Assembly (NCBI GenBank): GCA_022592435.1
Contig: JABYQS010000670.1
Span: forward strand, 1 to 15,709
Direction: 5' to 3'
Length of the DNA: 15,709 bases
From: Cerioporus squamosus
Taxonomy: Eukaryota > Basidiomycota > Agaricomycetes > Polyporales > Polyporaceae
This document shows, in pieces, positions 1-6,483 of this stretch. Made by a program: the position numbers and the translations under genes. The notes below the pieces were generated by a model. That model ran no database searches and had not been told where the DNA came from. It saw only the letters and a program-made list of their open reading frames with translations. Within the stretch, counting starts at the first letter, position 1, and each line of letters begins with the position of its first letter.

Positions 1-320
1 CCTGACGAGTGCGGGGCCTGGTCGGGCCCGGTGGAGGAGCCGCGGTACGTGCATGGGGCGGCTTGACGAAGGCTGATAGTGCGTTGACTGCTAGTGCGCG
101 CAAGATTTCTCTCGGGAAGATGACGCTTGCGATGCGGATGAGGATCGAGGAGCTTGCGATGGGCGTTGCCGGTGATGCGGATGAATCAAGTCCCAGGTGG
201 GAACGATGATTGGAATGGCCAGGACTGGATGAAAGAGCTCGCGGCTAGGATGGTGCAGAGAAGCTGATGGATCGGAGACGTGGGAGAGCGCGATGGTTGA
301 TGCGTATAAGCGTGAGTCGG
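1..320 (+). pseudogene. Decayed, partial copy 1 of the H/C small-protein family
   Basis: This is a relic of the same family as the genes at 843 and 4179, cut by the window edge. Resemblance runs through all three forward frames in succession: an EPRYVH piece near 36-53, WGGLTKADSA...RIEELAMGVA at 54-170, VPGGNDDWNGQDWMKELAARMVQ at about 190-260, then ETWESAMVDAYKRES to about 319. These match, in order, the PRRYVYWGP, RRRIEQIAWSV, WNCQNWV and QRQWSQVV parts of the 4179 gene. At least three frameshifts are needed, so no intact protein is encoded. The family's conserved Cys in WNCQNW is Gly here (WNGQDW, 211-228). No kinase relic follows it, unlike the other two copies. The homology was read by eye, so boundaries are approximate. 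Confidence 0.6.
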
Positions 321-714
321 TCGCTTGCGGTTCCGGTTGTTGGATGGTAGCTGCCATTGCGCCATAGCTCTGGCTGAAGACGGCGTTGGTGATACCTGAA
401 AACATATGAATCGTGGATGGAAGCCCTCGATCGCAAGTTGTTCTGGGGTTTGCAGTGTACTGTATTCAAAGAAAGTGTTCATCTTTCTGGTGGTTTGTCG
501 GATATTGGGACAATGCTACAATTGACTCACTCGCAAACCGTATATTCAAGTGGCAAGACAATCGTCCGGTGACAGCCGCTCAGGCTTCATGGGACAATGA
601 GAAGTTGTGCGTACCGTGAGCGCGACGATGGTTGCCGCTCACCCCCACAAAGGTTGTTGCGTGATGCCTCGTTGCCGGTCATGATGGCAGTGCGTACGGT
701 GTTAGGATGTCCGA

Positions 715-722
715 TATTTAAG
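715..722 (+). promoter_or_regulatory. TATA-like site of disrupted H/C gene copy 2
   Basis: TATTTAAG lies 121 bp before the ATG at 843, within GTTAGGATG..C..TAT..AAGACAC. The same context before copy 3 has TATATAAG at 4037-4044, so the position is conserved and the site is weaker here. Confidence 0.4.
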
Positions 723-1061
723 ACACCTCACGGCTTCAATCTCTCCGCAGGTCAACCGCAACCACTCACTGGAAGTCGCTTGCAGGATGTCAGCTGTCTC
801 TCCAAGCTTCAAACTGAGCTCTTCTTCTACAGAACGCATCGCATGGCTCCCGAGTTTTACCCGAACACGGAGGCGTGCCTTCGCATCCTTCCCCACCCAC
901 AACGATCACCTCGCTCGCGACACGATGTCGATAAAGAGGTCGTCTTGTTTGTCTACGGCCCTGGTAGGGCACCACAAGCCCTCAAGGGCTTCACTGGAGC
1001 TTGGCATGGCAAGTTAGTAACGGATGGTTGGAAGCATATCCATGTCACGACCGAGAACACT

Positions 1062-1068
1062 TCGTACG
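1062..1068 (+). repeat. Target-site duplication, left
   Basis: TCGTACG precedes the element and is repeated exactly at 1935-1941. Removing the element and one copy restores AAC ACT TCG TAC GAC CCT CAG (NTSYDPQ), the sequence expected from the copy at 4179 (NTSYDPQ). That comparison fixes the insertion point. An 8-bp duplication with one later mismatch is possible. Confidence 0.85.
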
Positions 1069-1220
1069 CAGAGTGACTTCAGTTGACCTCAATAATTTGA
1101 CGCGCTTAGTTATGGTGGAAGCCGAATCATTTGGGCCCTTAGTTAAGGGAGGCGCCTAATCGCCCAAATATTGGGCGCTCTCATAAGGTCGCAGGCGACA
1201 AATATTGGCCAAATATTTCG
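1069..1220 (+). repeat. Left terminal inverted repeat
   Basis: This arm pairs with 1784-1934. The best block is AATTTGACGCGCTTAGTTATGGTGGAAG through ATCATTTGGGCCCTTAGTTAAGGGAGGCGCCTAA, nearly identical in inverse orientation in the right arm. The inner part (to AAATATTTCG) is diverged and the outermost 20 bp are poorly conserved. It contains the short palindrome CGCCCAA-ATA-TTGGGCG (1161-1177). Confidence 0.85.
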
Positions 1221-1250
1221 TACGTAGGAAATAAGCCTGAAAGGCGACCC

Positions 1251-1325
1251 AAAAATACTCCCAAGAGGATTGAACCTGGGCCTAAAGAAGGCATACAAGA
1301 CACCATCCAACTAGGCCACCAGGGC
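1251..1325 (-). ncRNA. tRNA-like Pol III unit in left arm (pointing outward)
   Basis: Read on the minus strand, an A-box-like TGGCCTAGTTGG (1318-1307) and a B-box-like GGTTCAATCC (1276-1267) are spaced 42 nt start to start, close to the spacing in a real tRNA gene. A TTTTT run follows at 1255-1251, as expected for Pol III termination. A 7-nt TTCTTTA loop between GCC and GGC resembles an anticodon loop. The T-stem and acceptor stem do not pair properly, so this is a diverged tRNA-derived sequence and not a working tRNA. Whether it is transcribed is unknown. Confidence 0.55.
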
Positions 1326-1373
1326 TTTCTTTGCCAGTGCCAGTAACAATGTATATCCCGTCTGGTGTCCTGC

Positions 1374-1420
1374 GTACAGTCATCTACGGCCGAACCCGGT
1401 TCGGCCGTAGATGACTGTAC
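1374..1420. repeat. Perfect inverted repeat, 23-bp arms, 1-bp centre
   Basis: GTACAGTCATCTACGGCCG.. at 1374-1396 is followed by a single C (1397) and then its exact reverse complement at 1398-1420. The arms show no mismatch, while the element's terminal repeats have diverged. It sits off-centre in the unpaired middle of the transposon (element centre about 1501). It would extrude as a hairpin or cruciform. It is not followed by a T-run, so it does not look like a terminator. Confidence 0.9.
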
Positions 1421-1668
1421 TTATTACTGAGGGTAAGTAAGTGTTCGATACATGGAAGGAGTTAGTAACTGTTATCGCATTGACATCAAGACATCTAGTT
1501 GGGCTGGAATTACGACATGCACAAGCAACTTATATATGGAGAAATCAAGCATCACAGTCAGTCGTAAACGGGATGATATGATAGACAATCCACATGTACT
1601 TAGCGGGCTCGTTGAAGTAGTGGATTGTCATTAAGGACTTGTAGCGTTGCTGTTTACAACATTTAAAT

Positions 1669-1754
1669 AGTCCTATGGCGCAGTTGGACTAAGTGTTGAA
1701 AGTTGTTTATGCGGTCACTCAATCGCTGGTTCAAGTCTCTTGCAGTGCATTTTT
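1669..1754 (+). ncRNA. tRNA-like Pol III unit in right arm (pointing outward)
   Basis: The plus strand carries A-box-like TGGCGCAGTTGG (1676-1687), B-box-like GGTTCAAGTC (1728-1737) and TTTTT at 1750-1754. The boxes are 52 nt apart, as in tRNAs with a long variable region. It is homologous in inverse orientation to the unit at 1251-1325: GGTTCAAGTCTCTTG here against GGTTCAATCCTCTTG there (13/15), each followed by TTTTT. The D-stem can pair with wobbles, but the anticodon, T and acceptor stems are degenerate. I call it a tRNA-derived relic. Confidence 0.5.
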
Positions 1755-1783
1755 AGGTTTCTTTTACGCATTTCTCGAATTGA

Positions 1784-1934
1784 CGAAATATTTGTTTGAT
1801 ATCTGTTGCCTACGATCACAGGAGATCGACCAAATATTTGGGCGTTTAGGCGCCTCCCTTAACTAAGGGCCCAAATGATTCTACTTCCACCATAACTAAG
1901 CGCGTCAAATAATTCAGGGTAGCTGATACTAATG
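1784..1934 (-). repeat. Right terminal inverted repeat
   Basis: This is the inverse copy of 1069-1220, best conserved over GGCGCCTCCCTTAACTAAGG...CCACCATAACTAAGCGCGTC. It differs by scattered substitutions and small indels. It ends at G1934, immediately before the right TCGTACG duplication. Confidence 0.85.
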
Positions 1935-1941
1935 TCGTACG
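1935..1941 (+). repeat. Target-site duplication, right
   Basis: This is an exact second copy of TCGTACG (left copy 1062-1068). The interrupted reading frame resumes here (TCG TAC GAC, S-Y-D). Confidence 0.85.
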
Positions 1942-2470
1942 ACCCTCAGCTTCCGTGGCGTTACGTCTACTGGGGTCCTCAAACCAAGACTGCGGGGATC
2001 AACACTTACAAGGCAAGGAAGACGTCCTTGGGTGTCATGAACTCCGCGACCCGACGGAGGATCGAGGCGCTTGCATGGGAGGTCGGTGTGGCGAAGCCGA
2101 ACGGTCAGTGGAACTGTCAGCATTGGATCCTAGCACTCCTCGGCAAGCTCTACGAGAACAGGATCATCACCCAGGGCCAATGGTCCAAGGTGGTTGCAGA
2201 AGCCACTCATCGTACGTACTCCAGTCGCAGTTCGTACTGTCATATTCGTTCCCTCACGCCCTGTATTCTGCAGTTTGGGATGACCATTTCGCTCGTCGCG
2301 GACTTGGTGGACGTGCATAAGATGGATCTTTGTGTGATTTGGTTCCGTCGTAGTATGTGCTAGCACAGACAATGTATCAATAGCAACTGGCATCTCCCTC
2401 GAGTTCGGCAATGAAGCACTCTACGAGTTTGGTCTCGAAGCGGGCGGCGCCGGACGCATGAGCTGATAGT

Positions 2471-3435
2471 TCAGTAAAAAGGTAACGATAGACATGAGTG
2501 AACAAACTGGTACGTCTCACAGACGAACGAGGTCATCCCGAAGACATCCTCGATGGCCTGATATACTCGACCACTACAGCCTTCGTTCCCGATGCCCATG
2601 TACTCCCAGAAATCCGGATACCATCCGAAAGTCTCCCAGTCGACTACTGCGACAATACGGCCGTCTTTGACGAGGATGTTGCGAGGCGCAAGATCGGCGT
2701 GGGTCAAGACGGGCTCGCTCTCCTGGCTCTGACTTCGAGCGATGGCGAGTTGGTCGTAGGTGGCCTTCTCCCTGATTAGCGGTCGAAGGCGATCGAGGAA
2801 GTACGCATGGAATGCGTCGACGGTTTCGAACGTTGTCTCCGGGGGCGCAGCAGCAAAATAGGAATTGCGGAAAGCACCGTCCGGCCATGAGCCAAAGTGC
2901 GGCTGGGTCGGTGGGTAGCGACGCCCTAGCTCTCGCAACTCGTGAATGAAGTCTTTGAGCTGCTGCATGATGTTGGCTAAGTCCTCGTCAGTGACGAGAC
3001 CACTCGCAGGGTCGTCCGCATCAAGCTCAGCGGCCTCACGTAGCGCAACGCCATTGATCAGCTCCATGACTATGTGGGTAGCACCGGCGTGCTGAAAGAC
3101 CATGTAGACCTCGGGAACGGGGATAGATGTGTGCGTCCGAACGAAGATCATCGCTTTTGCCTCCTCAATGGAGGTAGTCATCCCTGTCTTGACAATGCGG
3201 CCGTCTCCCAGATCGTAGAAAAGATTGCTCGCGAACATGGTTTGTCCGAGAACCTTGAACTGTCGCTCGTGTACGAGAAGTGGCAGGACTTTCTCTATGG
3301 CATCTTGCGGTGGTTCGAATATCGGATCGTGAGTTTCGCTCTGGGTAACTCTGTAGAGAGTATCAGCACTGTACAGCGGACCTATATGCAGCATTTTACA
3401 CACGAGACTGAGGGCTCTGATTCCGAAACCATCAT
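2471..3435 (-). CDS. APH-family kinase-like protein A (spliced)
   Basis: A predicted phosphotransferase of the aminoglycoside-phosphotransferase/choline-kinase fold, 303 residues. Exon 1 is 3435-3404 (MMVSESEPSV), intron 3403-3351 (53 bp, GTGTGT...TACAG, with CTGAT as likely branch region), exon 2 is 3350-2471. Motifs: LGDGRIVKTG with the likely ATP-binding Lys65, a catalytic loop LTHADLAPRN (His228, Asp230, Asn235) and VVDWETFGWYP with metal-binding Asp248. The family's usual HGD is HAD here; paralogue B has HGD. The start is set by comparison with B: both have ATG plus an ESE peptide, then a 53-bp intron of unrelated sequence. The unspliced frame 5' of exon 2 is intron. Many such fungal proteins have no known substrate, so none is assigned. 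It converges on the disrupted H/C gene. Confidence 0.85.
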
Positions 3436-3870
3436 TGCGTCTAAGTAGTATCTTGAGATATCCGCGGCAGACGAAAGTCCGAACGTTGTTGATACGAAGT
3501 TCGAGATCTGGCAGTTAAACTTGCTGGATCAGCACTGTAGGCTGCATGAACCCAGGACTTGGTTACCTTGGCTTGGCCCGGGAGCGGAAGGACAATAGCA
3601 AGTGGCGGCGCAAGGCAAACGCTGTAGCGCTCGCTGCAGACGCGACGCGACGGTCACGGGAGTCCTCTTCCCGACCACCATGTCCTCGGACGTGGACCTC
3701 CTTCTGCGATCGCCCACGTCAAACCCTCTCCCCCTACTTGACCTGACATAAGGCTGTGGTGAAGGCTATCAGGACGTGAACTGACGCCATGCCGGAATGA
3801 CGAACACTTCAGACCCTGAACCTTCCTGAACCCTATACTGTCGTCTGTGAGGGCTATGGCCGTGCACTGA
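3436..3870. other. Intergenic: kinase A upstream region and duplication junction
   Basis: No gene is supported here. The part to about 3660 is the kinase A upstream region, shared with the kinase B upstream region (ACTTGGTTACCTTGGCT at 3557 resembles ATTACGGTTACCTTGGCT at 6055, and GTAGCGCTCGC occurs at 3624 and 6128). The stretch 3661-3870 lies between the two modules and has no clear counterpart elsewhere in the window. No convincing TATA box was seen on the minus strand. Confidence 0.5.
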
Positions 3871-4036
3871 AGTGGAGGACAATCGTTCGGAGACAGCCGC
3901 TCTAACTTCATGGGACAATGGGAGTTTGTGTGCGTACCGTGAGCACGAAGCCGCGGTCACCCACCCGACAAAGGTTGATGCGTGATGGCCTCGTGCCGGC
4001 GATAATGGCGGTAGGGACGGTGGTTAGGATGCCCAG

Positions 4037-4044
4037 TATATAAG
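4037..4044 (+). promoter_or_regulatory. TATA box of H/C gene copy 3
   Basis: TATATAAG lies 135 bp before ATG 4179. The surrounding GTTAGGATGCCCAG...AAGACAC is conserved before copy 2, which supports it as the core promoter of this duplicated gene. Confidence 0.5.
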
Positions 4045-4178
4045 ACACTTACCAGCTTCACTCTCTTCGCAGGTTTTAACCGCAACCACTCACTGGAAGT
4101 CGCTCGCAGTACGTTCGCTCCCTCTGCCACCCGTCTCGTAGATTCTGATCACTAGCTGTCAAGCTCCCCGGAACTCCG

Positions 4179-4817
4179 ATGGCCCCCGCTGAGTATTTAC
4201 CCGAGCAAGGAAGGTATGGTCTCTGCATTCTTCCACCCCCAAACAACGACCACCTCGCCAAAGACACCGACGTCGAGCGGAACGTTGTGGTTCTGGTCTA
4301 TCCCCCTCAGCGTCGTCCTGGCTACACTCCGACCTCTCGTGATCTCCACTGGAGCGTTTCCTGGCGAGTCGACAAGGGCGGTTGGAAGCATCTGCATGTC
4401 ATCGCGGAGAACACAAGTTACGATCCTCAACTTCCTCGGCGCTACGTCTACTGGGGTCCCATCACGAAAACCGCCGGGCATGCCACGAGCGGGGCTGTGG
4501 AAGTATTGCTGGGGAGCATGAGCCTCGCCGTGAGGCGTAGGATCGAACAAATCGCGTGGAGCGTCCAGGTGGCAAAGCCGAATGGACAGTGGAACTGTCA
4601 GAACTGGGTTACCGATCTTCTGTGCAAGATCTGCCAGGACGGGATCATCAGCCAGAGGCAGTGGAGCCAGGTGGTTGCGAACGCTCAACACGGTACGTGC
4701 GACCACTCTATCCGTCGCACAACGGAACCTCATACTCAGCTTCAGCGTGGGATGGCCGTTTGTAACTCATGCCATTGGCGACTTGTAGGAGCGCACCGTT
4801 TGTGCATCGTGTACTAG
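4179..4817 (+). CDS. H/C-family small protein, intact copy 3 (function unknown)
   Basis: The only undisrupted family member in the window. It begins at ATG 4179 in CCGATGGCC context, 135 bp after a TATA box. It reads 212 residues unspliced; removing a likely intron (4693-4788, 96 bp, GTACGT...TTGTAG) gives 180 residues with the same stop (exons 4179-4692 and 4789-4817). The intron is supported because copy 2 shares the donor position and phase while the sequence behind it is diverged. Conserved blocks: LHWSVSWRV near 50, GWKHLHVIAENTSY, PRRYVYWGP, RRRIEQIAWSVQV and PNGQWNCQNWVTDLL near 140. An HW...H...NCQNW arrangement recalls the His-then-Cys order of permuted papain-fold (NlpC/P60, LRAT-like) enzymes and some fungal DUF proteins; this is only a motif-level suggestion. 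No signal peptide or membrane segment is seen. Confidence 0.75.
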   Translation: MAPAEYLPEQGRYGLCILPPPNNDHLAKDTDVERNVVVLVYPPQRRPGYTPTSRDLHWSVSWRVDKGGWKHLHVIAENTSYDPQLPRRYVYWGPITKTAGHATSGAVEVLLGSMSLAVRRRIEQIAWSVQVAKPNGQWNCQNWVTDLLCKICQDGIISQRQWSQVVANAQHGTCDHSIRRTTEPHTQLQRGMAVCNSCHWRLVGAHRLCIVY

Positions 4818-4952
4818 TATCAGTAGATACCGATTCGTACGCACTGATATATTGGCTAGACTCTCGGAATCATGTACCATACCCGTGGTTATCTGATGAT
4901 AAGGTCACAAAATCAGTTCGCCTGGAGTGCATTTGGGATCGCAAGCAACCAC

Positions 4953-5932
4953 TCACCTATAGAATAAGTCATGCTGCGTCAAACACGCATGGACGTAGCG
5001 GTATGTCTCACAAACGAAAGAGGTCTTCCCGAATGTAGCCTCGATGGCGCGGGATGTCACTCGAGGCATGACCTCGTTGCCTACCCCCATGTACTCCCAG
5101 AAGTCCGGGTACCAGCCGAACGTCTCCCAGTCAACCACCGCAACGATGCGACCGTTCTTGATGAGTATATTGCGAGGCGCGAGGTCGCCGTGAGTGAGAA
5201 CAGGCTCACTCTCTGCACTCTCCCTCCTGACCTTCTCCAATAGATCGTAAGTCGCCTCGCCTTCCGTCAGGGGCCGCAAACGATTGAGGAAGTAGGCGTG
5301 GAACTCGTCGACGGAATGGAAAGGCCTCGGGGGGAAAGCGTCATAGAAATAGGTGTTTCGGAATGGGCCATCTGGCCACGAGCCAAAGTGCGGCTGTTGC
5401 TGCGGGAAGCGGCGTCCGAGCTCTCTTAACTCGGCGATGAAACACTTGAGCTGCTGCATGATGGAGACCACTTGGTCAGCGGTGACCAGCGCGCCGGTGG
5501 GGTTGAACGATCCAGTCTCGTCATGATTGGCAGCCTCGCGAAGAGCAACGCCGTCAATCCGTTCCATGACTATGTGGGTAGCGCCGTCGTGCTGGAACAC
5601 CATATGGACCTCGGGGACGGGGATGGATGTGTGTTTTCGAACGAACATCATGGTCTTGGCCTCGTTGACAGAGACGTTGACGCCTGTCTTGACAATGCGA
5701 CCATCGCCCAGGTCGTAGAACAGGTTGTTCGCGAACACGGAGCGGCCGAGGATACGAAGTTCTCGTTCGTAGGTCAGGAACGGCAAGATCTTGGCTATGG
5801 CATCTTCCGGTGGTTCGAAGACCGCATCGCGAATATCATTCTGCACATCGCTGCATAAAATGTAAGCAATATTCATAAGATCATCCCGTAGCAATGTACG
5901 CACGGGACCGAGTGCTCTGATTCTGCAGCCAT
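4953..5932 (-). CDS. APH-family kinase-like protein B (spliced)
   Basis: Paralogue of the kinase at 2471, 308 residues. Exon 1 is 5932-5904 (MAAESEHSV, in ACAATGGC context), intron 5903-5851 (53 bp, GTGCGT...GCTTAC...ATGCAG), exon 2 is 5850-4953. It carries LGDGRIVKTG (Lys64), a complete LTHGDLAPRN catalytic loop (His230, Asp232, Asn237) and VVDWETFGWYP (Asp250). An unspliced frame reaches upstream to 6005, but its extra residues are intron or UTR. The C-terminus follows the open frame to 4953. A GTGAGA at 5011 could act as a donor, but downstream differences from A fall largely at third codon positions (ETYRYVHACL against ETYQFVHSCL), which points to coding sequence. Substrate is unknown. 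It is convergent with the H/C gene, with about 135 bp between their stops. Confidence 0.88.
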
Positions 5933-6163
5933 TGTTGCGTGTTCTCGCCGAGCGGGATGCCAGTGGTAGAGTACCAAGTTGAAGCGTCGTCGAAACGATC
6001 CTCAATATCTGGAGGCTAATGACTATAGATCAGACAGGATATTCCCATGGACAGGATTACGGTTACCTTGGCTATGGGAAGGAGAAGGACAACAGCAGTC
6101 CAGCGCGGGTGGCTCGAGGCACACGTTGTAGCGCTCGCCACAGACGCGACGCGACGGTCACGT

Positions 6164-6483
6164 GGGCTGTCGGTGACCCGATGGGAAGTACGCGTCCCAC
6201 TCCCGACTCCCCTCAGCCTGCTGCCATCACCATTTCAGCGACTCGCCTGGGCTTGTATCTTTCAGGAGCCTCTACTAAACTCTTGAGAAGCTGAGCTGGG
6301 TTCAACTCTTCCGCCTGCAAGTCCTCCTGGGTGCGGTCAGGGCCGCGAAACTGAAGGGACGGCTTCCCTAAAAGCTGGATGTGCGTGACTATCGATCTCA
6401 GGTCGACTCGAGGGCTTTGGAGGAACGGAGGGGTAAATCGTTGGATGGGGATATTCATATAGTGAGTACGACTGGAATACTTG
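6164..6483. other. Gap between kinase B and the thioredoxin-TPR gene
   Basis: No confident gene. On the minus strand a frame runs from 6506 to 6213 (97 residues, ending LLKSLVEAPERYKPRRVAEM..) and overlaps the 3' end of the thioredoxin-TPR gene in another frame. It could be a further exon of that gene if the TAA at 6484 is spliced out, but I found no good donor for this. I treat the region as the 3' flank of the thioredoxin-TPR gene and the 5' flank of kinase B. Confidence 0.35.

Larger units (their letters stand above)
1069..1934. mobile_element. Non-autonomous inverted-repeat (fold-back) DNA transposon, 866 bp
   Basis: The element has imperfect terminal inverted repeats of about 150 bp (1069-1220 and 1784-1934) and a 7-bp target duplication, and it splits a coding sequence. 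It encodes no transposase; the longest open frame is about 60 residues. Both ends begin 5'-CA when read inwards. Copies of an AAATATT motif lie in the subterminal zones (1163-1175, 1199-1220, 1785-1794, 1830-1842), which could be transposase-binding sites. Ends starting CA, subterminal repeats and a 7-8 bp duplication suggest a hAT-like MITE, but the outermost 20 bp match poorly, so the superfamily is uncertain. Inside the repeats, two tRNA-like sequences sit in mirror positions, and a perfect hairpin lies between them. Confidence 0.85.
843..2363 (+). pseudogene. H/C-family gene copy 2, split by a transposon
   Basis: The gene starts at ATG 843 (MAPEFYPN), aligned with the start of the copy at 4179. 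It reads to ENTSY, where an 866-bp element is inserted. Element sequence adds two codons and a TGA at 1074-1076, so the upstream half could give only 77 residues. After the element the reading resumes at the same codons (TSYDPQLPWRYVYWGP) and continues through RRRIEALAWEV, KPNGQWNCQHWI and GQWSKVV to a GTACGT donor at 2212, matching the donor at 4693. The acceptor used by copy 3 (TTGTAG) reads TTGGTG here. Near 890-935 two small deletions (about 2 and 1 bases) cancel out, replacing the family's NNDHLAKDT with an unrelated stretch. The unspliced frame stops at 2363. The gene is very likely inactive. The conserved Cys of WNCQHW is retained. Confidence 0.8.
549..3660. repeat. Tandem duplication, module 1 (H/C gene + kinase)
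   Basis: This segment is the first copy of a module repeated at 3871-6163. Matching landmarks in the same order are: a GACAGCCGCT...CTTCATGGGACAATG promoter block (571 and 3892), a TATA-like site, the H/C gene, the kinase on the opposite strand, and a final block containing GACGCGACGCGACGGTCACG (ends near 3660 and 6163). Without the 866-bp transposon and its 7-bp target duplication, the module is about 2.24 kb. Divergence is substantial even in coding parts, so the duplication is not recent. Limits are where similarity fades by eye. Confidence 0.75.
3871..6163. repeat. Tandem duplication, module 2 (H/C gene + kinase)
   Basis: This is the second copy of the module at 549-3660, in the same orientation and about 2.29 kb long. 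Both genes are open. The non-coding flanks remain alignable by eye, including the block before the H/C gene and the block behind the kinase start. Confidence 0.75.

Noticed and set aside
1374..1420. Rho-independent terminator
   Set aside because: No T-run follows the hairpin, the context is eukaryotic, and no gene ends there.
1251..1754. Two functional tRNA genes
   Set aside because: The A and B boxes and T-runs are present, but acceptor and T-stems do not pair, so they are called tRNA-like relics of the transposon.
4197..4733. 178-codon open frame on the minus strand
   Set aside because: It is antisense to the H/C gene, whose frame is conserved between copies 2 and 3; this frame is its shadow.
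5472..5858. 128-codon open frame on the plus strand inside kinase B
   Set aside because: It is antisense to clear kinase motifs and has no domain of its own.
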